Part shown: positions 45,201-58,314 of the stretch, piece after piece
Layout: each line of letters opens with the position of its first letter
How positions within the stretch are numbered: position 1 is the first letter of the stretch
Assembly (NCBI RefSeq): GCF_047511655.1
Contig: NC_133391.1
Coordinates: forward strand, 107,359,384-107,423,383
Length of the DNA stretch: 64,000 bases
Reading direction: 5' to 3'
From: Castor canadensis
Lineage: Eukaryota > Chordata > Mammalia > Rodentia > Castoridae
Position numbers and translations under genes: made by a program
The notes under the pieces: model-generated
Databases searched by the model: none
What the model saw: only the letters and a program-made list of their open reading frames with translations
What the model was told of the DNA's origin: nothing

Positions 45201-45225
45201 TTAAAGGTTGGTTTAGCAAAGGCAA
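42201..45225. other. No gene seen; AT-rich
   Basis: A direct repeat ctttttaaaagctgt occurs twice near 42210-42250. A slightly less AT-rich patch is at 44570-44820. No coding signal or repeat family was recognised. Confidence 0.5.
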
Positions 45226-45429
45226 TATTGGGGGCTCAGAACTGTGTATATGTCAGACTAGGCTGTTCATAATTCAAAAAGATACAGACTTGAAAGCTAA
45301 AAATCCCAAATGTTGAAAAATGAAAGTTTAAAATCTTAAAACTCTAATTCTCATACTCTTGTGTGATTAAAATCCAAAATAATGAAACACTGAAAGTTGA
45401 AATATAAAAATCCCTCAATTCTCCTAGGG

Positions 45430-46060
45430 GAAGAAGAGTTTATTTCAGAAGGATACAGAGCCAGAATTCTAGATCCACCATTCATCCAACACAGCAACAA
45501 GGAAAACTTCAGTGTAAAAAGTGTCATTTGTCTGCATTGTCATTCCTTATAGCAGATGAAATTCCATGATGTTTAATAAACCAAAGTCTGCATTACACTT
45601 GATTAAAGAAATCATTGAAGCTACTGACTGCTTCAAAAATAGTTATGAGCACATTAGGATTAGAAGACACTTATTCAAATGTGTCGGTGTTTAACCACCA
45701 GTGTTATTTCCACCAAATCTATGATCTGCATAGGAGGGCATATATAATGCAGTTCACAGGCCAAAAATGACACAGAAGCGTGGCACAGAAGGTGGGTGAC
45801 TTTAACAGCCCTTTTTGCTGTATATTCAATCATAGAAGAGTGGGTGGGTGCAAATAAAAAATGAAGGATAATGTAATATCCAAGGAAAGCTTCCCCTATT
45901 ACCAACAACAAGAACAAAAAATCAGAAAAAGTATCCTTTCTGAAACAAGACTTCAAAACATATTTAAAGATAATTAAAGTTTGCCCTCTCTTAGGGACAG
46001 CCTCTTTGTAATTTCCATAATCTTCTTTGTAAAACACCCTCAAAATGTCAGATTTTCTTT
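45430..46060 (+). pseudogene. Decayed ORF-like stretch, identity unknown
   Basis: One plus-strand frame can be followed for about 200 codons with only about five stops. That is longer than expected in such AT-rich DNA. It includes LQCKKCHLSALSFLIADEIP near 45510-45570 (a CxxC pair), DTYSNVSVFNHQCYFHQIYD near 45670-45730 and ISKESFPYYQQQEQKIRKSI near 45880-45940. I do not recognise the family. It could be an old transposase-derived sequence, another retrocopy or chance. The minus strand of the same stretch is open for 122 codons (45675-46043), which lowers the weight of the plus-strand reading. Confidence 0.3.
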
Positions 46061-46204
46061 TTAGTTTTCCTTTATCTTTTCTTTCTTTGTCTCTTTCATT
46101 ATTTTTTGATTTTTCCAGTACTATTTTAAGTAATTTACTGTGCTATCTACTTTATCTTTACATCATTTCATATATCATTTAATACAAAAGGTAGACTTTC
46201 AGAG

Positions 46205-48525
46205 AATTCTTTTTTCTTTATTTTAATTTTTTTTATTATTGTTGTACTGGGGATACAATATGACATTTAAAAAGTTCTTAAAATATATCATGGATGAATT
46301 TACTCCCTCTAACATTTTTCCCTTTCCTGCCTCCTTCCATTCAAGAAATAGTTTCAACAGCTCTCATTTTTTCATTCACATACATGTGTACATAATATTC
46401 CACCATATTCACCCTCTTACACCCTTCCTTACCCCTCAAACTGGTACCAACTGGTACCCCAGACAGGACATGTGCTGTCTTCCTGTTCTCGAATTTTGTA
46501 AATAAAATTACATTTTTGTTTGTTTAAGATCACTATACAAGCTGTTTCCTTGTGACATGTATATATATAATAACTAGAATTGGTTCATCTCCATTTTTCC
46601 TCTTTCTGCCTTAGTCCCCTACCTGTGGTGATTTCAAGAAATTTAAAAGTCCTGTATTCATTCTTGTATAGGAAGTACATCAACCATACTCACCTTCTTT
46701 ACTTCCTTCTTTTAACCTCCCTCTGTAGCATGGGACCTCCCCCTGGCATGGTCTGTTTTTCATAATATTGCTTGTATTTGTATTGGGTCTATAATCCATG
46801 TATAAGAGAAAAGATGTGGCTTTTGGCTTTCTGAACCTGGCTAACTTCATTTAAGACTATGTTCTCCAGTTCCATCTATTTGCCTGCAAATGATAAAATT
46901 CATTCATCAGTTCAGGGGCATCTTTGCTATTTCCATAGTTTAGCTATTGTGTATAATTGCTGCAATAAACATGGGTGTTAAGGTACCTTTATTATAAACT
47001 GACTTACATTTCTTCAGGTAATTCTAATTGATGTCATGAAGTTTTTGCAAATTTAATTCCACAAAAGTTTACTTTCACATTGACATTTTTGTAAATATTG
47101 TGCATGTATATGAAAATATTGAAACTTAACTAGTAAATGAGGAGACATCTTGTTTGTTTATCTACATTTTTGAAGGTCGAAATATCTTGAGATCTCAATT
47201 TTTGGGTGATCAGGGATATGGTGGTAATCCTTGGTTTTGTTTCTTTTTTTGTCGCTTTATTCAAGAAAGAAATGGGTGGAAGAAATGGTGAGAGAAGGAG
47301 GGAACGGGTAATGGGAAGGAAAAAGAAAGAAGGGGTGCAGGTGAGAAGGAGGTGAGAAAGGAAGGCACATTTCCTGCACTAGGCTCAAAATTTCAGGTCT
47401 TTATATTATGATCCTCGATCCACTTTGAGTTGATACGTGTACAGGTGAAAGATATGGATCTAATTTCATTTTCTGCATACAGATATCCAGTTTTTCCAGC
47501 AAGATTTGTTGAAGAGGCTATCTTTTCTACATCATATGTTTTTAGTGCCTCTGTCAAAAATCAGGTGAGCATAACTGTGTAATTCATATCTGGGTCTTCT
47601 ATTCTGTTTCACTGGTGTTCATGTCTGTTTTTGTGCCAGCAACATTTTTTTTTTGCTATGGTTCTGTAGTATAGTTTGAAGTTGGGTATTGTGATACCTC
47701 CATTTTTGTTCTTTTGCTCAGTATTGCCTTGGCTATGGAAGGTCTATTGGGCTTCCAAATAAATTTTACGGTTTGTTTTTCAATCTCTGTGAAGAATGCC
47801 ATTGGAATTTTGATGGGGATTACATTGAACATATAGATTGCTTTTGATATTTAGCCATTTTTATTATGTTGATTCTACCAATCCATAAGCCTGGGAGATC
47901 TTTCTATCTTCTGTAGTCTTCTTCCATTTCTTTTCTCAACGGTTTGTAGATTTCCTTGTAGATATCTTTCACCTCTTTTGTTAAGTTTATTCCTATTTTT
48001 TGAGGCTTTTATAAATGGAATTATTTTCTTATATTCTTTCTCAATATACAGTGGGTGAATAGAAATGCTACTGATTTTTGCAAATTGATTTTGCATCTTG
48101 CTACATTGCCAAAGCTGTTTATTGTGTCTAGGAGTCTTTTGGTGGAGTTTTTCAGGTCTTTTAGGTATAAGGTCATGTCATCTCCAAATAGGGATAGACT
48201 ACTTCCTCTATAATTTGTATCCCTTTTAGTTCTTCTTCCTGTCTTTTTGTTCTGGCTGGGAATTCCAAGAGTATGTTGAATAGGAGCAGAGAGTGTGGAC
48301 AATATTGTCTAATTCCTGACTTTAAAGGAAATAGTTTAAGTTTTTCCCAATTTGGTTTGATGTTCGCTATATATAGCATTTATTAATATGAGGTACATTC
48401 CACTTATGTCTAGTTTTATTAGAGTTTTTATCATGAAGAGATATTGAATTTAATTGAAGACTTTTTCTGCATCTGTTGAGATGATCATGTGTTTTTTGTC
48501 TTTTCTATAATACATATATACAGGA
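46205..48525 (-). mobile_element. Antisense L1 fragment (reverse transcriptase to 3' end)
   Basis: It begins on the plus strand with a poly-T/3' UTR block (tttattattgttgtactggg gatacaatatgac). It passes through reverse-complement ORF2 C-terminal text at 46850-46975 and the block at 47400-47640 (cactttgagttgatacgtgt, ttgttgaagaggctatcttt). It ends in the reverse transcriptase region. There the minus strand at 48302-48021 reads [20 protein letters not shown], with FGDD for the usual FADD. A purine-rich patch at 47265-47370 and a break at about 46990-47160 interrupt it. Confidence 0.78.
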
Positions 48526-48527
48526 AG

Positions 48528-48910
48528 TGCCACAAGGAAACTCCCTTGTAATTACCTTAAACAAATAAAAATGTCATTTTCTTGTCTTTTTTCTTTTACA
48601 AAATCAAAGAACATGTGGGTAGAATAGGTCCTGCCTGGGCAGGAGGAGTTGATCCAGGTGGAGGGGGGAAAAGTTGGGGAAATGGTGAAGTATGGTGAAT
48701 GTAGTTCAAATTCTATGTACACATGTATGTAAATGGAAAAATGACATCTGTTGAAACAATTTCAACAATGGGAGAGTGGGGATAAAGGGTAATGTTGGAG
48801 GGTATGAATTTAAGTATAATATATTTGATATGTTTTAAAAACTTTTGTAAATTCCACAATGTACCCCTACCCAACACAAAACAAAACAAAACAAAACTTA
48901 ACAAAGGAAG
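48528..48910 (+). mobile_element. L1 3' end, sense
   Basis: The segments gccacaaggaaactcccttg, then catgtgggtagaataggtcc and aatggaaaaatgacatctgt, and on to ccacaatgtacccctaccca and an (aaaac)n tail, match the 3' end of L1 copy A and the piece flanking the provirus. It abuts the antisense L1 at 48525, so the two run toward opposite sides. Confidence 0.75.
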
Positions 48911-49009
48911 AAAGAAAGCTAGAAAATAGAAATAGATAGTTCTGGAGATAGTGATTATCCTGAAGACTCCAAATTTTTGCTTCTTAGAACATTGCCCCAT
49001 CAATTGTAC

Positions 49010-49560
49010 CTGGAAGATCTTAAGTTCCTATTTTGGTTTTAATTTTTAGGGCAGTTTGGGACTCACAGTAATATTGAACATCACCTATAGAGATTTCCTG
49101 AGTATCTCCCATCCTCATGCATGTTAGCCATCCCAATGGCCAACATATCTCCATAGAGAGTTACATTTTTTTTCAGTTGTCACACCTGCTTTGAGGAATC
49201 ATTATAATCCAAAGTCATAAAATAGGGTTTATTATTAGTGCTATATATTTATATATATTTTAACACAATCTATTTGATATATCTTTTGTAAATACTTGCC
49301 CCAGTTCCTGGCTTATCTTTTCATGAAATGGACTTGCAAACAAGTTTATGATTTTTTATGAATGGTATTTTTGATGTTATATCTAAAAAGTTACCAACAA
49401 TCCCAATATAATTAAAATTTTATCTTACTATCCTCAATGAGTTACATGGCTTTGCATTTTACATTTTGGTCTATGATACATTTTGAGTTAATCTTATGTT
49501 ATTTATTGTGTGTGACCAAATGTTTATTTCATTCATTATAATGCCTCAGGAAAGTAGTCA
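49010..49560 (-). mobile_element. Old L1 fragment, antisense
   Basis: The segments agggcagtttgggactcaca, then gagatttcctgagtatctcc, catgcatgttagccatccca and, further on, ctttgcattttacattttgg tctatgatacattttgag follow the reverse complement of ancient L1 blocks. Subfamily not assigned. Confidence 0.45.
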
Positions 49561-50647
49561 TGCACTATTTGATTTCAGATAATATCATTTCCTATTTACT
49601 TATAATACACAACAATTTGATTTTCTGTGTTAATATGTTATCTATATATTGACATAAAGTTGAAAATTATCTAACAAAAAAGTTTCAAAAAATCTTTGAT
49701 TTATTTGAAGTCCAAATTTAGAGGAACATCAGAATTATTTGTTAATTTCACTTGCTAACCAATAGCTTTTAAATTACAATTATTTTCATGTTTAGCTAAA
49801 AATTATCAATTAAGAATTAAGGAAGTTTTAGAATGATTATTTTTGAATATATAAATGTCATCTTAATACAGGAGAAGTCATTAAGTAGTCCCTTATCGAT
49901 GGGCACCATATAGATGGATTTCTGATTAAGGTTAGAAATGTTTGTCAGGTAGTCACTGTAATGTAAGGGTCCAAAGATTAGTTAGTTGAGTATACATCAT
50001 ATCTGCCTACTGAAATTTTAAAAAAGACTAATTGTAACAAATTATTTGCTTCAGGAACATTTGGTGATAATGTTACTTTAATCTTAAAGAAAATAGTGCT
50101 TCAGTCTATCCATTGTGTTTTGAAATATTTTATGCTTAGAAAACATAAATAAGAAATTGTTTTCATTTCAGCATATTTCTGTTATTTAATTTTATTACCA
50201 TAGAAAATAAAACACTCTCTTTTCATTCCAGGATCTACAGCACATGTCTATCCAGCATCTATGTGTCTTTTTGTTCTTTGACCTAAAAACCAAGAAGACA
50301 TGGCAGGACTAAAAATATTCACCTATTACATATCAATAGTGTCCCCAGTGGAATTAGTTGTTAGTAGTAATAATGAGTAAATAGTAATCTAAATGACTAG
50401 CATGGGTTTTAAAGAACAATTTTTAAAAAACGTGAAACAATGCAGATGCTAAATAATGTCTTCATTTAAATATACTTTAAACTAATGATCATTGGCAGAG
50501 TCAAATGTATTTATAGTTTGTTGTCAAAACTGCCTTTCAAATGCACTACAACCATATATATACATACAAGCAAATAGGTCATGTTTTATACAGATAAAAT
50601 CACTTCACATTTTATCCCAAGATGTGGCATCTGTGCTAACGAAATCT
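49561..50647. other. No gene seen; AT-rich
   Basis: No coding or repeat signal recognised. Confidence 0.5.
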
Positions 50648-50878
50648 TAGATTCTGGAGAGGAATTGTCTGGGTTCAAATGTCAATTTTTCTGCTTACTA
50701 GGATTGTGGTATTGGGTAAATCACTCAACTGTTCCAAATTTCAGTTTGTTCTTCTGACAAATTAAGCTAACAAGTACCATTTTCTAATGCTGTCATGTAC
50801 AAAACAAATTGTGATATTTTAAACATTTAGAATAGTACCTTGTACTTAGAATGCACTATATATGCTTATAATATGAAA
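50648..50878 (+). repeat. MIR SINE relic, sense
   Basis: The order tagattctggagaggaattg, tctgggttcaaatgtcaatt, ttctgcttactaggattgtg, gtattgggtaaatcactcaa and caaatttcagtttgttcttc closely follows MIR (actctggagccagactgcct gggttcaaatcc ... cttactagctgtgtgacctt gggcaagt ...). Confidence 0.8.
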
Positions 50879-50959
50879 TAAATACATCATAACTTGTATT
50901 TAATTAACAGTGAATATGCTACTTATTTATCTATATCAGTACAGAGAGATCTACTTTAT

Positions 50960-51240
50960 TTTAATGACTCCTTAGTATTCTACACGATTTATTTAATATA
51001 ATTCATTTAATTATGACTCTTCTGGTGGATATTCCTGTTATTTATAATACTTTTATTGCAATTGAAAATGCAGCTTCTTTAAGAATCCCTGTACAAACAT
51101 CCTGGTATAGTTTGAGAATATTTCTGTTAATTAGGTTACCACAAAGTGTTTATTTTTAATTTTGATAGATGCTGCCAAATTATCTTTGCAATAAAGTGAA
51201 TAACACACTGTCAGTGCAGATGACTTCCCATTTCCCTGAA
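50960..51240 (-). repeat. Possible old L1 relic, antisense
   Basis: The segments tggatattcctgttatttat, then gaaaatgcagcttctttaag and gatagatgctgccaaattat follow the antisense order of an ancient L1 ORF2 end (gtttccagttttttgctat ... gctgctatgaacattc ... gatagatattgccaaatt). Divergence is high. Confidence 0.35.
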
Positions 51241-51498
51241 CATTTCCAAGCAGTTCTACATGTTTTTCCCACTTCAGATTGTATTATGTGTCCTTGTTTC
51301 AGTGCTGATACCTTCAGTAAAACACAAAAAGATGTAGTTTAAACGAGAATTCAGGGAACTGCGATTCATTCAAAGTACTTTAAACTCATCATAGAGTACA
51401 TGACTTTTCCTTTTTAATACATACTTCTGATAAATGGGAACTGTTACATTGAAAGCAGAGCACAGGTGTGATATGAGTTCAGATACAGCAAATGATGA

Positions 51499-51530
51499 TG
51501 AGAGAGACAGAGAGAGACAGAGACACAGAT
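51499..51530. repeat. Short (GA)n/(GAGACA)n run
   Basis: The segment gatgagagagacagagagag acagagacacag. Confidence 0.7.
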
Positions 51531-52654
51531 TGATTTTCTTTCATGAACTCTATAATTTCAACACTCATCCATTTCAAAAACATGGCCACTCCTAAAGAAT
51601 AAACTTGTGAGAGTACACTCTATGAATGAAAAGAGCTTTCATAAAGATAATTGAAAATGATTTTGCTTTATTTTATCTAGTCACAAAAAAAGCTGTTAAG
51701 GACTCATGCCTTATCTATCATTCTCAAATGGCAGCTACTACTGTGTTACCTATAACTGAGAAAACAATGGAAGAAAAATACATTAATAGCCACTTTAGAA
51801 AACATGAAATATTAATTAATAACATGACTTAGGGAAATCATAACTAGCAACCTGTTTGCTTAATGACCTTGTGATAATTCACTAAATTAAAAGATCAGAA
51901 GTAGATTTTGTTTTCTGAGAATATTGTAGGATAGAAATTTACTTCCCAAACATGAAGTACTTATTAAAAGACACGGATTTCAACCAAAAACTTACACCTT
52001 ATCCAGATGTCTAAAATACAATGATAATGTTGTAGAATTCATTAAGCTTCAAATACAAATTTAAAAGTAACATTGCAAAACATTAAGGGTCACATGTTTT
52101 ATTTTTTCAGTCAATAGTATCCACAAAATAGTAAAGCTTACTGAACTTCCACAATGGTATGGGAGCAGCACAAGGAAAGGGTTTTGATAATAATTAAATG
52201 TCTAGTTTTAGCTCAAATCAAAGAATCAAGTTCATAATGGCTTACAATGAGTAAATGAATAATTCTCTCCCATACCAACTAAAAGTGAAATTGTCAAAAT
52301 AAATATATGGACTGAGTGAAAATTATCATTTATAATGCAAACTGTAGATCATATAAGCATTAACTTTTTATAGCATAGATATTATTGAAAGATTTTCTCG
52401 TTGATGAGTTTGAAGAAACCATAGACTTCTAATCACTTAATTTGACAAATGAAAAAATTATGAAAAATGATTAGGAGTGTCAGTAACTAGGATACTGGTC
52501 ACAAACATTTAAAACAAGATTTTAATGTAAAATAAACTTGAACTTTAATTCCCTGTCCTCTCCTATGTGTTAGTTCTGTTTCAAGGAGCACTTCAATCAT
52601 TATTGCTCATTAAGTATAAAATAACTTGAACCAAATCTTTAAAATTAATGATTT
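51531..52654. other. No gene seen; AT-rich
   Basis: A 68-codon stretch at 51626-51832 has no recognisable domain. Confidence 0.5.
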
Positions 52655-52875
52655 TTCTAGGAATCTCCCTATATAGCTATCCGTACCTCAACTAGCAAAA
52701 ACCCCTGGTCCTCCTTATTAATGTTTATACTTTCTCTTCAACAAAATTAGAGATAAGGGCAAAACAGTATCAGCTTAGAAGCGAGGGGGTGGGGAAAGGG
52801 AGGGGGTGGGGGCAATGGGGCATTCATATTGTATGCACATATGAATAAAGGAAATAAAAAAAATTAAATTAATTT
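52655..52875 (+). mobile_element. L1 3' end, sense (G-rich 3' UTR)
   Basis: The segment gaatctccctatatagctat, then caacaaaattagagataagg, gggtggggaaagggagggggt and attgtatgcacatatgaata, followed by an aaataaaaaaaatt tail, is an L1 3' UTR. It shares the 'ctccctatatagctatc' type block with copy A (ctctgtgtagctacctttat at 28027) but has a different G-rich part, so it is another subfamily. Confidence 0.6.
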
Positions 52876-54183
52876 AAAATTTTAAATGTAATAATAATAT
52901 TATGGCTAAGATAGTGGTGTGAGGATTGCTCAAAGTTGCAACACCTTTTGAAGCAACATGGTCCTTCATGATATAGCTAAGAATTAATTACAGACAAAAA
53001 TGTCAGCATCAAATGGATCAAATTAGGAAGGAAGTTTGTTTGTTAATAAATATTTTGAGAAAGTTTTAAAAGAATAAAGATACAAGGTATAACATGAGAA
53101 TAACGAAATCATTCAAAGGCATATAAAACTGACAAGCGACAAAGCATGTTGACCAGTCTGGAGAGGCATCCTTTCTTTTGAAAACCATGTCGAGGGCTTT
53201 GCCACATCTAAAACGGTACTGCAACAAGATGTTCTGTTAGCCACAGGTTGGGATAGACACATTTCTTCCACCTGAGAAAGATGAGAGGAGAGGGATGTCT
53301 TTTCCCACATGTGGTAGGACAGGAGAAAAAGAGGGGAGGTATTCCAAACACAAACCCAAATTGCCTGTAACCAAGGATCTTACTAAAATGATTCTGTATT
53401 TCTAAGCCCTGTCAGGGAAAAGTGAACACAGTAAGTTTAATATTCTGTTGTTACCATTTATGGTATTATCTATGGATCAACACCTGGAATTTGGACATAT
53501 TTTATCAGAAAACAATGATACATTTCAACCAGATGTGGGAAAAATGAAATTTTTCCACAATGTATTTTAATTTCCATACGTAAGTGCTTCTATTAAGGTA
53601 CTAAGAGAAAAAGTTCTAAATTTCAAGACTTATTTTTGGATCAAACTACTTCTCACAAGCAATGCACTAGGGCACATGCTCTAGGGTGAGTAGCAGCCAG
53701 GAGTCTTTCATTGTATTAATTAACTAATTCGTTCATTCTTGCATTAATTTACTCAGGTAACGTTAATTGAATGGATTCCAAATGTAATTCTAATTTTTGA
53801 AGGTAGTATTAAATTGTGTAAGTTATTTGGTTTTTTTGCAGCTTAAATTATGTTAAGGGAAGACTAAACATATCAGATTGTGGTAAGTCAATATACAAAA
53901 CAGAGTATAACAAATGATTTTTTAAAGTGAATTTTTCAGAAAAGGCATACTATTGTATCAGGAAGCTTTGCTGCAAATTTCAAAACTGATACATTTTCTA
54001 TCAAGAGTTATTATTTAAAAACAAAGTAATTGAAAATCATTTTATTGATATTCATATACTATATCTGACAATGTTAATTGCACTCTTCTATAATTCTGAA
54101 TATTTCACTCAATTAGTAAGTCATTGAAATACATTGTAATACTGAAAAGAAAAATATGTTTGGTAATTTCAGTGTTAAATTAG
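52876..54183. other. No gene seen; AT-rich
   Basis: A slightly less AT-rich patch at 53110-53330 has a 65-codon minus-strand open stretch without a domain. Confidence 0.5.
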
Positions 54184-54680
54184 TACATTAGTCAGAGTTA
54201 TACAGAGAAACAGAATCAATAATGTATACAAATGATATTTATTATGGCAAATGGTTCCTGTGATTATGAAATTGAGAAATCCTGCAATGTGTCCATTGTA
54301 AACTGAAGAACTCCTCAAGCCAGAATGAGTCAGTCTTGGTCCAAAGATCTGAGAAGAGGATGGGGTATTGCTGGTGTAAATGTCTAAATCTGAAGGCCAG
54401 AGAAGGAAGATCAGATGTATGACTCCACTCATGAACAGAGGGAAGGAGAGAGAATTCAGCTCTTCTGAACTTTTTGTTCCCTTAGGTCCTCAACAGATTA
54501 GATGATGTCCCCACACTGGTGTGGATACATCCTTATTTATTCAGCTGTTTAAAATATTAACCACTAATCTCTTCTAGAACCACATTCACAGACACATAAG
54601 AAGTCATGTTTTACCAGTTGTTTGGACATCACTTAGCCCATTCAAGTTGTCATATAAAATTAAACATCACAACGAGTGAT
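54184..54680 (-). repeat. Ancient eutherian interspersed repeat, probably antisense 3' part of an old L1
   Basis: The segment cattagtcagagttatacag agaaacagaatcaataatg, then cagattagatgatgtcccca, cattcacagacacataagaa and catataaaattaaacatcac, follows a block known from many placental genomes (tagtcagggttctccagaga aacagaaccaata ... gattggatgatgcccaccca ... acataaaattaaccatcac). The family name is from memory and uncertain; the match itself is clear. Confidence 0.65.
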
Positions 54681-57600
54681 GACACTACTCTTAGTTTAAA
54701 AAAATGCAAGTAAAAATTATAAGGAGACAAAAGTAGGCAACTGATTCAGTACTACAAAACCATTATTGATTTAAATTTTTGAAAATTATATTCAGTTACA
54801 TATCAAGTTGACTTAGATGATAATGTAACTTAGATCAAGTTATGAAAATATATATGCACCTAGGCGCATTCCATAATAAGCTTCAATAAGCTTTCTACTT
54901 GACATGAACAAAGCATATTTTGTTAATTCACCATTTTTAATTATTAGCTGTAATGTAACTCTTAAAACTTCACTTTATTTTAATACATACTTATTTCAAT
55001 TGAAAATAAGAAAAGGTAATGAACAATTTCTGTATGTGTCCAAATCATAGCAGAAAAACATCAAAAAGATGCTTTTTTGGAAAATTATCTATACTTTCAA
55101 AATTTGAAAATTGGAGAATGTATGGAAATTAGATTTAAAATGTTAATGATTGGAATTTGAAAAAACCATAATATGAATGATAAGCACTTATTACTATAAA
55201 TAAATATATCTATATTTAAAAATGAATTTGACATGATAATTTAATAAAAATTCTTCATTTTTTGTTTTTATGACCCCTTAATATTCTCCAATAATATTAA
55301 TGGCATATTTTAAATAGTGAACTTGTCCTATAGTTTCTTAGTTTTGATATTTCTACTTGTCTAGAAAGGAATAATTTATTGGTATAATTTATAAGGGATA
55401 AGTAGCCTGTAATTCAGCCATGACAGACTCTAAATTAACTCAGATAGAATCTAAGAATCTTAATTTAACAATGTTTCAATTACATCATAGCCTAATATGG
55501 TCATTTCAGAATAAAGGTGGTTTGGCACCTTGACGTAATTTGGTTGTGGGAGATAGGGTAAGGATCAACACTTAAAAATCTGTTTCCTTGGGAATTAGCT
55601 CTGATGAGGATCCTGACATAAGTGTGCCTTTACTATTAATACTATTGATGACTAGTTGATTTACTGACTCCATGATTTAAGTTCTAAACTCCTTTTCTCT
55701 TTTGATAGTCTTTAACGAACCAAGAATGAATTCAATCTTAATTTAACATGCGCAATTCTCAGTTGCTGCTACCTAATATGAAGGACTGATGATATACTTT
55801 ATTTGTTAAGGCCAGAGAGTTAATCACAGATATTCCTGTCTGTGTTTAATGGCTGCAAACCATTATTTCATGACAAAATACGTCATTTAAAACTCATGAT
55901 TATAAAGAAAACTCTGCTTATAGAAGCTGATTTAGATGTGTTAAATACATATTTATATACCTGGTGTGATATAAACAGTGTTCTGTAGATAAAGGAATAA
56001 ACAGCAAGTATTTTTTTTTAGGTTAAAATAAGATATTTACATCAAATATATTCATTGTAAAGATTAATTGGATGTCTTGGTTAGCAATTATAATTAAGAC
56101 ACAGTACTAATAAAATTTATCTGATTAATATTATTAATAACAGAGAAAGAAAATGAAAGAACCACATAGAGAAATACAATTGTTTTCCAGGTATTTCTGA
56201 ATAAATAGTATCTTTATTTTGTGCACAATATGTATAAATTTACATTTGCCCCATATATATCCTTCCAGAATACTCATAATGAAATATGCATATATAAATA
56301 TACATATATGATAGTTTTTCAATTAACATATTTTAAGTTGAACAATTTTAAGAAACTGTATACATATGATTTTAGAAGGTTTATGAAATCATACAAAGTA
56401 CAAAAGAGGCATTTTAGACTCTAATATGCTTACATAGATAGTAGCAAGAAAAATGTGAAAATATTAAAGTTAAATGTACAAAAGAATTGACATCTCTCAT
56501 TGGAGTAATTTCTTTAAAAACCTGAGCAAAGTATCTTAGGAAAAAAGTGCACTTTTGGAAAATGATATTAATCATACTGTCACTTTTAAACACTGACAAA
56601 GTAGCTTGCCTTAGCAATAGCCATAGGAATTTGGTTGGCCACTATTTTTTAACATATGTTGGAAAAGAAAGCACGTTTCTTAAACATCACTCAATCAGTA
56701 ATGTTTTGGTGGTATAAAACAAACGACAAGTAAAGGAAATAATGTAGGCTATGTCAGGCATTAGGATTATATCCTATTCATAGTAAGTATAAGTGCACGG
56801 TCATTTACTTTAATTTTGCTAGACCTCAATTTGTGCATCTTTTTGAAAGTACAAATTATTTGTATTCTAATCTTCTCTAGTTATGAGAATACATTCAACA
56901 CTGTGTTCTTTTGTCTTTGAGAAAATGTACACTTTCTAGTATTTCTTCATCTCTTCTTCAGCTATGCTCAGTAATTTTCAGTATCCACTAAATGGATGAT
57001 ACCATGCAGTAGTCTGAGAAATCAATCACTGGGACTGACTATAAAACTGTCTGTGAAGTAGTGTTCCTTTCTGACTTGAAGTATTCTTATCTCTAGACAT
57101 ACTGTTTCTTCTAAATCCTGGTTGGCTTGACTGACTTTGACCTAAGACTCCAACTTTATGTGTGGGTTTTAGTTCATTCTGACTTTGAATTAATGCCCTC
57201 TAGACTCCTAACTTCTGAGGATTTTCTAGATTCAGAAGCCCTTCTCAGTTTGCTACACTATTTCATCTTCAGCCTTGGCTTATTTCATTATCTTGTTGCA
57301 TATCAAGTGGTGGAGTAGAGGTAAATATGTTTGGTTTGTGTGACTATTAGATCTGTATAAGTTACAGGTAATATACATTTTCTATTTGAAATTCTTATTG
57401 CAGTTATCAGTTTTAGATATACAGAACAAGGTACATAATTAGCTTATGTTTAAGTGAGGCATGCAGACGCTTGTAACATAATGTTGATGGGTTACATAGT
57501 TGGTTAACATTGTTTTGGGAGAAAAAAATTGAATGCTTTTTTTCAGTGTGGCCAAATTGATACCACAGTCAAGCTTTAGTATTGCTGTAGCTTTACTATA

Positions 57601-58278
57601 AGTTGCTAGATTCTAGTTGTTCCCAGTTAGGGTGATTGTGTACCTCAAGAACCAGTATTTGTTGCCATAAGCAGGAGCATGCTAATGGAACCTAGAGGGC
57701 AGAGGCCAATGGTTCCACTAAATACACTGCAATGCACAGAACTGTCCTCCATAAAGAATTATTAAATCCAAAATGTCATTGATGTTGAGGTAAAGAAACC
57801 TGTTGGTAAATTAATCCAGGGCTAATATTTTAGTTCCAAGTAGAAACAAGAGGAGATATTATTCCTTTGAATAAGTAAGATTTACATAGAGAAAACAGTC
57901 ATATTTAGGTATGTATGAGAAAAAGACATATTTAAAATTGATTCCTTTCTTCCAAGATGCATAAAGAAAGACAAGGAAGGAGAAAGAAGGGGAAAATACT
58001 AAAATTTTCACTTTTCTCTATCAGCGTTTACAATAAGCTGACATCAGATAAGAAGACAAGATTCTGTGTGTCCATGGAAACAAAGTCCTTCATTTTCTTG
58101 TCTGGGAGAAACAGTTCCTTCATTTCAGCATTAACAGAAACTGCTGCTGGAAATCAATTTATTTTCTATTGCTGCAAGTTGACTTAGAAAGACAGTCATC
58201 AAGTCCTTTCTATTTATGGGCTAACTGGGTGCTTTCAATACATACCATTTCTCAAAAGTCTTATGAAATAAATGCACT
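54681..58278. other. No gene seen; AT-rich
   Basis: I see no coding signal. Weak MIR/L2-like hints exist near 56800-56900 but are not convincing. The 63- to 76-codon stretches at 56221, 57127 and 57957 have no domain. Confidence 0.5.
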
Positions 58279-58314
58279 AAAACATAGAAAGGGCACAAAA
58301 CATAGAAAGGGCAC
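58279..58314. repeat. Perfect tandem duplication of 18 bp
   Basis: The unit aaaacatagaaagggcac stands twice in direct succession. A recent local duplication is likely because both copies are identical. Confidence 0.9.

Noticed and set aside
45675-46043. 122-codon minus-strand open stretch with hydrophobic parts
   Set aside because: The opposite strand gives a more protein-like reading, and the hydrophobic look can come from T-rich codons; I list the stretch only as an unassigned decayed ORF.
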